Shown in pieces: positions 16,974 through 25,027 of a DNA stretch of 43,939 nucleotides. Source of the stretch: Oceanobacillus sp. J11TS1. GTDB lineage: Bacteria; Bacillota; Bacilli; Bacillales; Amphibacillaceae. A program made the position numbers and the translations under genes. Location: positions 1 to 43,939 of the forward strand of contig NZ_BORO01000030.1 of NCBI RefSeq assembly GCF_018333215.1, in the 5' to 3' direction. Under the pieces are notes generated by a model. That model saw only the letters and a list, made by a program, of their open reading frames with translations, did no database searches and had not been told where the DNA came from. Within the stretch, counting starts at the first letter, position 1. Each line of letters opens with the position of its first letter.

Positions 16974-18272
16974 CTAAACAGTTTCCGTAGTAGCAGGCAA
17001 AAGATAATTCTTTGCCATTTGAACAGCACTTTCTGCTTCAATATAACCCCATACGTCATCAAGTGTTGGGTGAGATGTCGCTTTTAGGATGCTCTTAACA
17101 TCATTAGGACTGAGCTTCGGATTAGCTTCTAGCATCAGAGCAATGATTCCCGCACAAATTGGTGTTGCCATGGATGTTCCAGACAATTGAATATAGCTTT
17201 CATCGATCACCATCTCTGGGATTTCCGATTCAATAGCCGATCCTGGAGCGAGCAAGGAAATAATATTTGTACCTGGTGCATAAACATCCGGCTTAACGAG
17301 CGTATCAATCGTAGGACCTCTACTAGAATAATCTGCTATCACATCATCTGTACGTTCTAAAGTGTTCTGGTCATCCGTCGAACCAACGGTAATAATAAAT
17401 GGATCGATTGCAGGGGTGCTTATCGTTGCTGCACTAGGTCCACTATTTCCCGCTGCAGCACATACAACCATTCCTTCATGCCACGCAGCTTGGGCAGCTA
17501 ATGATAATGGATCATCTCGGAAAGATTCATATGCCGGAGCCCCAAGTGAAAGAGAGATAATGCGTATATTATGCTCTTCTTTATGATCGATACACCATTC
17601 CAAGCCTTCAATTATAGTGGATAACCTTCCACTCCCTTGTTCATCCAGAACTTTTAAACCAACAATAGAGGCCTCTGGTGCAGGACCCGCATACTTTCCA
17701 TTAGAAAGACTTCCGTTTCCTGCTGCATCTCCAGCACAATGCGTCCCATGTCCATTGTCATCATACGGTTCACTTTCTCCATTTATGAAATCTTGAAAAG
17801 CTATAATTCGATTCGTGGGATTCGTTAAGTCATCATGTGGATGGATACCTGTATCTATTACTGCAATCGTAACATCCTTTCCAGTTACCCCAAGCTCTTC
17901 TCTTACTTTAACAGCTCCTGTTTGCTCACAGGCTATATCTAAAAAGGAGGTTACTTTCCGATCGTAAAAAATCCGATCTACTGCGTCATGGTCTTTAATT
18001 TGTTTTATTCTATCAGGTGTTAAGTGTCCCTTCATGGCATTTATACTGCGAAGTTCTCTACCTAGTTTGTTGTGGGGGTCAGCATTGCATACTTTTAGAA
18101 GGTCGCCTTTTTTGTCTTGATTGCAATTCTTTTTCAGGTAAACGATAATGGGGATTTCTTGATTGTTGGTTTCATGATTGGTTACTTTTCGAGAATTTCG
18201 TAATTGCTCCACTAAGCCAGGGTCAAGTTTACGTTCTGCGTTTTCGAACCACACTTTTTTCCGGTTGCTCAT
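16974..18272 (-). CDS. aprX: AprX-like subtilisin family serine protease
   Basis: A 432-residue subtilase (peptidase S8). The catalytic triad is visible: D140 in AVIDTGIHPHDDL, H175 in DNGHGTHCAG and S367 in LSGTSMATP, with oxyanion N276 in AAAGNSGP. There is no signal peptide, and the first 110 residues look like an inhibitory pro-region type domain, as in the AprX group of Bacillus, where the enzyme is considered intracellular or released late in growth. ATG 18272 follows AGGAGGAG. It is monocistronic, convergent with the membrane-protein operon and divergent from the gene at 18558. Family is certain; the name rests on length and lack of a signal. Confidence 0.9.
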   Translation of the reverse strand: MSNRKKVWFENAERKLDPGLVEQLRNSRKVTNHETNNQEIPIIVYLKKNCNQDKKGDLLKVCNADPHNKLGRELRSINAMKGHLTPDRIKQIKDHDAVDRIFYDRKVTSFLDIACEQTGAVKVREELGVTGKDVTIAVIDTGIHPHDDLTNPTNRIIAFQDFINGESEPYDDNGHGTHCAGDAAGNGSLSNGKYAGPAPEASIVGLKVLDEQGSGRLSTIIEGLEWCIDHKEEHNIRIISLSLGAPAYESFRDDPLSLAAQAAWHEGMVVCAAAGNSGPSAATISTPAIDPFIITVGSTDDQNTLERTDDVIADYSSRGPTIDTLVKPDVYAPGTNIISLLAPGSAIESEIPEMVIDESYIQLSGTSMATPICAGIIALMLEANPKLSPNDVKSILKATSHPTLDDVWGYIEAESAVQMAKNYLLPATTETV

Positions 18273-18382
18273 ATTACTCCTCCTCGTAAAATATTTACTT
18301 TCATTAATAGATTACCAATAAAAAGTAAATAAAACAATCGGACAAGTTTACTATTTTTCGAAAATTATGATAAATATGTAGT

Positions 18383-18408
18383 AGTTTTGTCTACGTTTAG
18401 ACAAAACT
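18383..18408. promoter_or_regulatory. Palindromic operator candidate
   Basis: AGTTTTGTCTA (18383-18393) and TAGACAAAACT (18398-18408) are exact 11-bp complements with a 4-base centre. A related half-site, AGTTTTGTTTA, follows near 18428. The site lies between the divergent protease and the gene at 18558, with no T-run, so a dimeric regulator site is more likely than a terminator. The cognate regulator is not evident in the window. Confidence 0.55.
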
Positions 18409-18557
18409 TGCGTTCATACGAAGTCGAGTTTTGTTTAATTAGATAACTGAAATCTGTTGGTTCTTATAAAAAAATCGAAAGGTGACCGGCACACATTAAC
18501 TCAAGTTTTAATGTATTATTTCAGTTATTTTACAAATGGTAGTAGTATAAGTTCTAT

Positions 18558-18983
18558 ATGTCAGGAGGGGATTACCTGAAATTTTCAATGCGTGGAGATG
18601 CTCATAAACTTTATCTTCAACTAAAAGAGATGCCGGTTGAAGACATAAAAAAGAGCCAATATTTAAGGGAAACAGCAGCTATTAAAGCATTTTATCAGTT
18701 GCTCGATAATGAAACGTTACGGCTAATTTATTTTCAGATAGTAAAAGAAAAGAACGGTATTGGAATCATTCCAATTTTTGCAACAGCTATACCGTGGCTG
18801 CTTTTTCTTTTTGCTAACCCTTTGGAAAACTTCCTCTTTCACGATGGAAGCTCGAACTGGATGATTTTTTCTATTGTTTACTTGATTTTACTCTCGATAA
18901 GTTTAGTTCTACATTTTAAAGAAAAAGCATGGGCGAATGTGCATATGGAGATCATTCAAGATATTTTAACGAGACGAAACTAA
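18558..18983 (+). CDS. Small two-helix membrane protein
   Basis: A 141-residue protein at most, with a charged helical N-terminal part (GDAHKLYLQLKEMPVEDIKK) and two adjacent hydrophobic segments (IGIIPIFATAIPWLLFLFA, WMIFSIVYLILLSISLVLHF), ending in a charged helix. Not recognised. The start is ambiguous: ATG 18558 has no ribosome site in front, whereas AGGAGGGG (18563-18570) lies just inside the frame and would best serve CTG 18576 (5-bp spacing); ATG 18588 is too far for ideal spacing. Single gene between the palindrome and a terminator hairpin. Confidence 0.65.
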   Translation: MSGGDYLKFSMRGDAHKLYLQLKEMPVEDIKKSQYLRETAAIKAFYQLLDNETLRLIYFQIVKEKNGIGIIPIFATAIPWLLFLFANPLENFLFHDGSSNWMIFSIVYLILLSISLVLHFKEKAWANVHMEIIQDILTRRN

Positions 18984-18998
18984 TTGTACTTTGAAAGA

Positions 18999-19048
18999 AC
19001 AACCCGATTCTTTACAGACAGACCGGGGACCAGCTAGAATCGGGTTGT
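18999..19048. terminator. 13-bp stem terminator
   Basis: ACAACCCGATTCT (18999-19011) and AGAATCGGGTTGT (19036-19048) are exact complements with a 24-base loop. It lies between two converging genes and probably serves both. Confidence 0.65.
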
Positions 19049-19083
19049 CTATATTATAATCGAACAAGAGTGTCTGCTAATTT

Positions 19084-19980
19084 TTATTTCGTTGGCAAAT
19101 CTTCAATACTATCAATTTCCATGTATTCCGGGACGACAAATCCTTGTTGAGCACCTTCCAGGTTCGGACCCAAATCAACAATTTCATCTTGATATTGCTC
19201 CGCATAAGAAGCCGCGCCTACAGGTAGCCAGGCGATTAACATCCCATCTACTTCCCCTACAGAAAGACTTTCAAATGCAATCCCCATATCGAGTGCAGTT
19301 AATTCCACGGTATAACCCAATTCTTCAAGGACAAGGGCAACCACATTCGTGGAGGAAAGTTCTGTATCCCAATTAACATAAGTTAACTCAATTGTTTCAT
19401 TATTAACTGGTTCAATGCCTTCCATCCAACCCTCAACTTTATCCCGGTTATCAGCAATCCATTCTTCAGCTGCTTCTCTGGGTTCGAGGCCACTCTGTCC
19501 AAATTTCGCCATTACTTCATTCATATCAGACACTTCCCAATGAAAGTTGTCCAACAGCTGATAAGCGGAGGGATGGTCCTCTTCCAGGCCTTGACGGACC
19601 ATTGTATGAATATTTTCCGATTCGCCTAGTGTACCCTGTGGATCCTCCAAGAATTTCAAATCATATTCGCTAAACATCCAATGTGGCTGCCAAAGTGTAA
19701 CAACAATCGGTTCTTCATTTTCCATAGCATGCAGCATTTCCGTAAGCATCGCTGGTTCTGTACTCGGTATTAGTTCCACATCCAAGTTGTATGCTTCAAC
19801 TGTTTTCTCTGTGATTTCCATTGTCCCGGACCCTGGCTCAATCCCGACGATTTCTGTAATATCAGCTGCTTCGTTCTTTTCTTCTGTATTACCGTCGCTG
19901 GCCTCTCCCTGACAAGCTGCCAATATCATTAGAATACTTACGCTTAAAATAGCAATGCCTTTTTTTAATATCGAATTCAT
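19084..19980 (-). CDS. opuAC: OpuAC-type glycine betaine binding lipoprotein
   Basis: A 298-residue substrate-binding lipoprotein (signal peptide, lipobox around Cys23 in LAACQG) of the OpuAC/ProX group, which captures glycine betaine or similar osmoprotectants. The lobe order follows B. subtilis OpuAC: IVGIEPGSGTM and VVTLWQPHWMF come first, LTYVNWDTELSSTNVV and GMLIAWLPVG second, which is circularly permuted relative to many family members. Three Trp residues expected to form the ammonium-binding aromatic cage are present (W97 in LWQPHW, W in YVNWDTE, W in LIAWLP). AGGGAGGT precedes the ATG. No ATPase or permease gene is adjacent, so it must work with an unlinked transporter or act alone. 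The exact ligand is inferred. Confidence 0.88.
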   Translation of the reverse strand: MNSILKKGIAILSVSILMILAACQGEASDGNTEEKNEAADITEIVGIEPGSGTMEITEKTVEAYNLDVELIPSTEPAMLTEMLHAMENEEPIVVTLWQPHWMFSEYDLKFLEDPQGTLGESENIHTMVRQGLEEDHPSAYQLLDNFHWEVSDMNEVMAKFGQSGLEPREAAEEWIADNRDKVEGWMEGIEPVNNETIELTYVNWDTELSSTNVVALVLEELGYTVELTALDMGIAFESLSVGEVDGMLIAWLPVGAASYAEQYQDEIVDLGPNLEGAQQGFVVPEYMEIDSIEDLPTK

Positions 19981-20045
19981 ATTTTTAGACCTCCCTTTCT
20001 ACATAGTAGATTTACAACCGTCAAACTTTTCGACGACTCGAGAAT

Positions 20046-20074
20046 ATAATAGAATAAATAAAATTTTAAGGCAA
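20046..20074 (-). promoter_or_regulatory. SigA-type promoter of opuAC
   Basis: On the minus strand -35 TTGCCT (20069-20074) and -10 TATTAT (20046-20051) are separated by exactly 17 bp, about 65 bp before the opuAC start. Confidence 0.55.
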
Positions 20075-20349
20075 ATCTCTTAAATTCCGATTCTCTGCCA
20101 TTTGAGCTCATCAGATTCGTTAAAATAGCTTATAGTCACGAATAGTCAAAATTCTGCACGTGTTTGAATTTTTTTGATACCAATCAATTGGATTATAGAG
20201 TGACACCTAATATATTATTTTATACACAGTTGCCAGATGGCTAAAGATTTTAACTAGCGCATTTATTCTATCCCCCTTAAATGCACACACTTTCCATGGA
20301 CACCATCCTGTTTAGCTACCACTCACAATCGGCACTCAAATATAACGTC
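20075..20349. other. Intergenic region between opuAC and yeeE-like gene
   Basis: AT-rich, no gene or convincing structured RNA seen. Promoters for the divergent genes flank it. Confidence 0.4.
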
Positions 20350-20378
20350 TTTACAAAAATCCTTATTTCTTATAAAAT
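20350..20378 (+). promoter_or_regulatory. SigA-type promoter of the yeeE-like gene
   Basis: -35 TTTACA (20350-20355), 17-bp spacer, -10 TAAAAT (20373-20378); transcription would start about 45 bp before the TTG start codon at 20429. Confidence 0.6.
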
Positions 20379-20428
20379 TTAATACATATAAATCCTATTA
20401 GTTTGATAAGGATAAGGAGGTATTTATC

Positions 20429-21682
20429 TTGCAACAACAAGCAACTGTCCCATCAAAGACATTCGTTAAACATACAACAACCACTATAAAAGAACTCCAG
20501 CCGGTTCAAAAACCGCTTTTAACAATTGGAATTATCGCTTCCATCATTTTATTTATAGCAATTGTTAGCACGACTGGTATGGTGCAGGGAGTTCTTTATT
20601 TAATAGGAATTGCATTAGGTGTTACTTTATTGCATGCACGCTTTGGGTTCACTTCTGCATTCAGACGGCTTATGTCCGTTGGAAATACACAAGGGCTCCA
20701 AGCGCATATGCTTATGCTCATGGTTGCCACCACATTATTTGCTATTATTCTTAGTACCGGCTTTACTTTTACCGGAGCTGATCCCGCGGGATTTGTTTCT
20801 CCAGTAGGGGTAAGTGTCCTTTTTGGATCGTTTATATTTGGGATTGGCATGCAGCTTGGAAACGGCTGTGCCTCTGGAACACTTTATAATCTCGGTGGCG
20901 GTTCCAGTTCCATGATTCTTACATTAATAGCTTTTATTATCGGCTCCACAGTCGGCGCACTTCATTTTCCATTCTGGATGAGCACCCCGTCGCTGGAACC
21001 ATTCTCCCTTGCAACGTCGACAAACCTGGGATATGGCGGCGCTTGGGTGGTCCAAATGATTGCGTTTATTGTGATTTACTTTATTCTCGTGCAATTTGCG
21101 AAGAGAAAGAAACCTCCGATGATGAAGCCGCTCGTCACAACTAGCGGATGGAAGAAAATCTTTCGAGGAGCATGGCCGCTATTTACTGCCGGAATTATTC
21201 TAGCAATCTTAAATGCTCTGACACTAGCGGTACGCGGCCAGCCATGGGGAATCACATCTGCCTTTGCTTTATGGGGAGGTAAAGCCCTTGATTTTGTAGG
21301 TGTCGACGTAGCTTCATGGGGATATTTCCAGGGAGCAAATGGAACGGCATTGAGTCAAAGCGTTCTTGCTGACGCGACAAGTGTGATGAACTTTGGTGTT
21401 ATCTTAGGATCCTTTATTGCTGCAACTGCGCAAGGTAACTTCAAACCTAAAAAATTGAAAGCCGGCCCGGCCAGCGCCGCTATCGTCGGCGGATTATTAA
21501 TGGGTTATGGCGCACGTCTTGCCTTTGGCTGTAATATTGGTGCATACTTTGGCGGCATTGCATCGTTTAGCTTGCATGGTTGGGTATGGATGGTAATGGC
21601 AATGCTCGGCACAGGAGTTGCCTTATTTATCAGGCCGTTATTTGGACTCAATAATCCGAAGAAAAATGATTTATTCTGCTAG
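20429..21682 (+). CDS. YeeE/YedE (TsuA-type) sulfur-compound transporter
   Basis: A 417-residue inner-membrane protein of the YeeE/YedE family, whose characterised members import thiosulfate. About ten hydrophobic segments are present. The two pseudo-symmetric halves each carry the conserved Cys-containing loop: GMQLGNGCASGTLYNLGGGS (Cys near 147) and ARLAFGCNIGAYFGGIASFS in the C-terminal half; in TsuA such cysteines relay the substrate. The start is TTG 20429, supported by AAGGAGGT 8 bp upstream. No TusA/SirA-like sulfur carrier gene is next to it, so the sulfur acceptor is not shown. Thiosulfate as substrate is an inference from the family. Confidence 0.85.
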   Translation: MQQQATVPSKTFVKHTTTTIKELQPVQKPLLTIGIIASIILFIAIVSTTGMVQGVLYLIGIALGVTLLHARFGFTSAFRRLMSVGNTQGLQAHMLMLMVATTLFAIILSTGFTFTGADPAGFVSPVGVSVLFGSFIFGIGMQLGNGCASGTLYNLGGGSSSMILTLIAFIIGSTVGALHFPFWMSTPSLEPFSLATSTNLGYGGAWVVQMIAFIVIYFILVQFAKRKKPPMMKPLVTTSGWKKIFRGAWPLFTAGIILAILNALTLAVRGQPWGITSAFALWGGKALDFVGVDVASWGYFQGANGTALSQSVLADATSVMNFGVILGSFIAATAQGNFKPKKLKAGPASAAIVGGLLMGYGARLAFGCNIGAYFGGIASFSLHGWVWMVMAMLGTGVALFIRPLFGLNNPKKNDLFC

Positions 21683-21836
21683 AAATGGAGATGAATACAC
21701 GCATGCCCCACAGCGAATTTACAGTCTGTTTTTGGCGTTTGAAGTTGGTTGTAGCTAACTCTGAATAAGAGAATTCATGGGATTACAGTTCTCCGCTTAG
21801 CGGAAATCATTCGGGAAATCTATGTTTATACTTTCT

Positions 21837-21876
21837 AAAAAAACCTTTGAATCATTAGGCGATTCAAAGGTTTTTT
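21837..21876. terminator. Bidirectional terminator
   Basis: AAACCTTTGAATC (21841-21853) and GATTCAAAGGTTT (21861-21873) are exact complements, with an A-run before and a T-run after, between the converging yeeE-like and abgB-like genes. Confidence 0.85.
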
Positions 21877-21904
21877 ATTGGATATTCTTGTAATAGACAT
21901 TGTT

Positions 21905-23347
21905 TTATTTTTGAAGTAAATACGGCATATCTTGATCCTCTGGCAACAGGGAATCATAGTTTTCTGGACCCGCTTCACGGTCACGAAGTTCTTTAGCTGC
22001 ATCCTCTAATACTTCTGGATGTTGCAGAACATCAATGATCGTACTGGCGATAGCTTTCCCTGCATAAAGCATACCTTTTTTCGCATAGGAGGTTTTCCCT
22101 TGAGATACGACCTGCCATGTATGAAATGGCGTACCAAAAGCCCACGTTGTTGCCGTCAGCTGTGCAGTTGGTGTCACCCAGCTGACAGCTCCAACGTCTG
22201 TAGATCCTGACCCTTTCACATACTCCGGTGCCTCGCGGTAGTCATTCACTTCATGTATAAGCGGACGTTCGGCAAGCTCCTTCGCTTTTTCCTTTCCAAC
22301 AAGTGATGCAGCAAAAGCTTTATCATCTTTATTGAGTGTCTGGAAGTATTTTTTACTTAATTCCAGCTCTTCTTCTGTAAAATGCGGCTGTTCAAGTGCT
22401 TTCATATTTTTATGAAGCAGTTTATCTAATGTGGCATTTTGCACAAGATTAGAGCATACGCCTTCGATGCGATAGTCCATGGAGGTCTCTGTCATTAAGG
22501 CAGCACCTTCCGCAATTTTTATCAGACGCTTAAACAAATCCCGTGCTTGATCTGCATGGGGCGCACGTACAAAATAAGATACCTCTGCATTTTTTTGGAC
22601 AACATTGGGAGACATCCCCCCAGAGTTAGTAATCGCATAGTGGACACGGGCTTCGTCAATCATGTGTTCACGCATGTAATTGGCGCCAACATTCATTAAT
22701 TCCACAGCATCTAAAGCGCTTCTTCCCAGCTCTGGAGACGCAGCAGCGTGGGAGCTTATTCCTTTAAACGTAAAGGTGGAATGAATAACTGCCAGAGATG
22801 GTCCATGAAATAGGCTGTTCGAATAGTGCGGATGCCATGAAAAGGATGCAGCCACATCATCAAATAATCCCGCTTTGACCATATAGGTTTTTGCATACCC
22901 GCTCTCTTCTGCTGGACAGCCATAATAACGAATGGTTCCTTCCAGATTATTTTTTTCTAAGTATTCTTTTACCGCAACGGCCGCTGCCATTGAACCAACA
23001 CCCAACAAATTATGACCACAGCCGTGTCCTGGTCCATTTGCTTGTACAGGTTCATATTCCGCGACTCCTGCTTTTTGACTCAAACCAGGCAGTGCATCAT
23101 ATTCTCCTAAAATCGCTATAACAGGACCACTGTTTCCAAAGCTTGCGGTAAACGCGGTAGGAATATTGGCCACTTCTCGCTCTACTTGGAATCCTTGTTC
23201 CTCCATAAAATCAGCTGAGTATTTAGACGATTGGTCTTCCTCAAAGCGAATTTCAGGTGTTTCCCAGATTTGATCACTTACTTTAAAAAAAGCTTCCCGC
23301 TTTTGTTCAATAATTTCTTCAATTTCTTTTACAATATTCTTATTCAT
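21905..23347 (-). CDS. abgB: AbgB-like M20 family amidohydrolase
   Basis: A 480-residue metallopeptidase of the M20D group, close in length and motifs to AbgB, one subunit of p-aminobenzoyl-glutamate hydrolase. Metal-site motifs are visible: GPGHGCGHNLLGVGSMAA, GCPAEESGYAKTYMVKAG, and the dimerisation-domain stretch GISSHAAASPELGRSALDAV. Near the C-terminus SGSTDVGAVSW gives further ligands. The frame is open to 23368, but ATG 23347 has GGGGAGG 8 bp upstream. No abgA is adjacent. It follows the DUF3100 and small membrane genes with a gap of about 100 bp, and a GAF/PucR regulator is divergent, so the set probably imports and cleaves an amide-linked compound. The actual substrate is unknown. 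Confidence 0.82.
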   Translation of the reverse strand: MNKNIVKEIEEIIEQKREAFFKVSDQIWETPEIRFEEDQSSKYSADFMEEQGFQVEREVANIPTAFTASFGNSGPVIAILGEYDALPGLSQKAGVAEYEPVQANGPGHGCGHNLLGVGSMAAAVAVKEYLEKNNLEGTIRYYGCPAEESGYAKTYMVKAGLFDDVAASFSWHPHYSNSLFHGPSLAVIHSTFTFKGISSHAAASPELGRSALDAVELMNVGANYMREHMIDEARVHYAITNSGGMSPNVVQKNAEVSYFVRAPHADQARDLFKRLIKIAEGAALMTETSMDYRIEGVCSNLVQNATLDKLLHKNMKALEQPHFTEEELELSKKYFQTLNKDDKAFAASLVGKEKAKELAERPLIHEVNDYREAPEYVKGSGSTDVGAVSWVTPTAQLTATTWAFGTPFHTWQVVSQGKTSYAKKGMLYAGKAIASTIIDVLQHPEVLEDAAKELRDREAGPENYDSLLPEDQDMPYLLQK

Positions 23348-23444
23348 GGTTACGTTCCTCCCCTTCATCTGCAGCTTCCTTATTTATTTTATAATAAAAG
23401 ATTATTATGTGCATTGTATTGGAATCCTGGCCTGATGCATGTGT

Positions 23445-23900
23445 TTAAATTACTCCCTGGATTCTTAAAACAATCTCTGCAATGACTGCTGATCCTAGAA
23501 ATGTGCCTAAAAATACAACAGAACCAATCACAATGCTTCTCCACCCCAGTTTCGTAAAATCAGCTAAGGAATTTCCGATTCCAATAGCTGCATATGCTAA
23601 AAGTGGTGTTGTAAATGCCTGAATATTAATTGCACTGGCCCATTCGATTACTTGCGCAGACCCAGGCGTTATTGGCAAAGATAAGATAATAGAAATTCCG
23701 GCCACGTAAAGAATACCTGGTATCGTTTTCCACGGAAGAATCATTTTAAGTGTAAAACCTGCAGCTGTAATCAAAATGAGTATCAACATTCCCATTAATG
23801 CATCTCTAGGGATAACCTCATAGCCGATCCAATTTCCAATTAAAACAATAACTCCCGATAAAATTAAAGCTAGAACTGTATGATATAATTGCTTCGTCAT
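23445..23900 (-). CDS. Four-helix membrane partner of the DUF3100 protein
   Basis: A 151-residue, very hydrophobic protein with about four or five helices (YHTVLALILSGVIVLIGNWI, LMGMLILILITAAGFTLKMI, LYVAGISIILSLPI, LAYAAIGIGNSLADF). Its start overlaps the DUF3100 stop by 4 bp (ATGA), so the two are cotranslated and probably form one membrane complex. Small membrane proteins of this kind accompany DUF3100 genes. No transport motif was recognised; a two-component permease role is an inference. Confidence 0.75.
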   Translation of the reverse strand: MTKQLYHTVLALILSGVIVLIGNWIGYEVIPRDALMGMLILILITAAGFTLKMILPWKTIPGILYVAGISIILSLPITPGSAQVIEWASAINIQAFTTPLLAYAAIGIGNSLADFTKLGWRSIVIGSVVFLGTFLGSAVIAEIVLRIQGVI

Positions 23901-24730
23901 GAGCCTGTCTCCTTCTTCTCAGCCGCTACTTCTATCTCCTCTTTAGCCGGCTTTCTTCTAGTTATTAGATAATACATTTTTTCTGCTAGTGGGAGAGCAA
24001 TGAAAATAGATACAAAAAATCCTGTAGCGACGGATAAAATCATACTGGCGGAGGCTAATGATTGAATTTCTGCTGCCATCTCTGGATAAACAGCACTCAA
24101 AGAACTACTTGATGCAGCCATCATACTCGCACTTCCAACTCCTGAAGCCATGGCAAGTGACAAAGGATTCAGCGGTGTAAATGTCGCTAATAAAGTAGCC
24201 ATCAATCCGAAAAACACAGCCCCAAAAATAGAACCAAATAGATAAATAGAAAATACACCTCTTGTTTCAGGTGAATCAAAGCCAAATTTATCATTGATGA
24301 TTGCAAGACTGCCTTCTCTTGCAATAGAGAACGTCATTCCGATAGCTTCACGTTTCACCCCTAATAATATTGCTAGAGGCAGACCTAATAATACGGTACC
24401 AAGATTTCCGATTTCTTGAAGTAAAATTGCTGGTCCAACTTGCACAATCATGCTAATTGCTGGTCCAATATTTAGGCTGACCTTTGCAACAAGTAAACCG
24501 ATTAATGCGGTTGTTAAAGTTTCCGAATGCTTGAATTGCTTCTCTTTAATCACCGGTGTAAATACAAAAGCAATTCCTAAAATAAAAGCATAAATCATTG
24601 GCAGTATGAGAATCATCCCTGCCCCCACTTCAAATGAGAGCGCACCAATTGTTTCTGCAACAAGCACAATTAATAGGACAACACCGTGGAGGCGCCAATC
24701 TTTTAAATATCCTGGAATTTGTTTGAGCAT
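23897..24730 (-). CDS. DUF3100 membrane protein
   Basis: A 277-residue membrane protein with about eight hydrophobic segments and a charged C-terminal tail. Signature stretches include RLHGVVLLIVLVAETIG near the N-terminus, LNIGPAISMIVQVGPAILLQEIGNLGT, and MASGVGSASMMAASSSSLSA, a small-residue loop typical of transporters. It resembles the DUF3100 family, often found next to M20 amidohydrolases. E. coli pairs AbgAB with transporter AbgT; this position suggests DUF3100 plus its small partner may supply the substrate of the AbgB-like enzyme here. GGAGGAAGG precedes ATG 24730. Confidence 0.78.
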   Translation of the reverse strand: MLKQIPGYLKDWRLHGVVLLIVLVAETIGALSFEVGAGMILILPMIYAFILGIAFVFTPVIKEKQFKHSETLTTALIGLLVAKVSLNIGPAISMIVQVGPAILLQEIGNLGTVLLGLPLAILLGVKREAIGMTFSIAREGSLAIINDKFGFDSPETRGVFSIYLFGSIFGAVFFGLMATLLATFTPLNPLSLAMASGVGSASMMAASSSSLSAVYPEMAAEIQSLASASMILSVATGFFVSIFIALPLAEKMYYLITRRKPAKEEIEVAAEKKETGS

Positions 24731-24756
24731 CTAGCCTTCCTCCTTTTAATTTCAGT

Positions 24757-24892
24757 TCATTTTTTACGTCGTTTAGGCGGCAATAGTTGTTCCTCCGGGA
24801 AGAGGGATTGATACTCTTCTAACTCAATTCCCCGTATCTGCAGTTCTTTTGCAGTAGCTTCCTGATTGAAGGCACCTTTTTTCTGTAATCAT
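24757..24892 (-). pseudogene. Frameshifted mini-ORF ahead of the DUF3100 gene
   Basis: ATG 24892 starts a frame (MITEK..) that is lost after five codons. Shifting by one base at the A6 run (T6 on the plus strand, 24878-24883) gives a protein-like frame, GAFNQEATAKELQIRG followed by IELEEYQSLFPEEQLLPPKRRKK, ending at TGA 24757-24759. The combined product would be about 44 residues. The lower frame has no start of its own. It ends 26 bp before the DUF3100 start. It may be a decayed small gene, a homopolymer sequencing error, or a frameshift-controlled leader. No homologue is recognised. Confidence 0.4.
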
Positions 24893-24936
24893 GTCTTATT
24901 CGCCCCCACATTCTAATTTCAATAATAATCTTATAA

Positions 24937-24965
24937 TAAACATAATTACAATAATAGTGTATAAT
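24937..24965 (+). promoter_or_regulatory. SigA-type promoter of the GAF/PucR regulator
   Basis: -35 TAAACA (24937-24942), 17-bp spacer and perfect -10 TATAAT (24960-24965), about 60 bp before ATG 25028. Confidence 0.55.
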
Positions 24966-25027
24966 TCTCTATAATTACGAAGGACAAATGGATATTTATC
25001 TATATTACTCTTTTAGGGAGGATTATA

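Noticed and set aside
19084-19980. Circular permutation of the OpuAC protein as a novel rearrangement
   Set aside because: The same lobe order is found in B. subtilis OpuAC, so it is a known variant.
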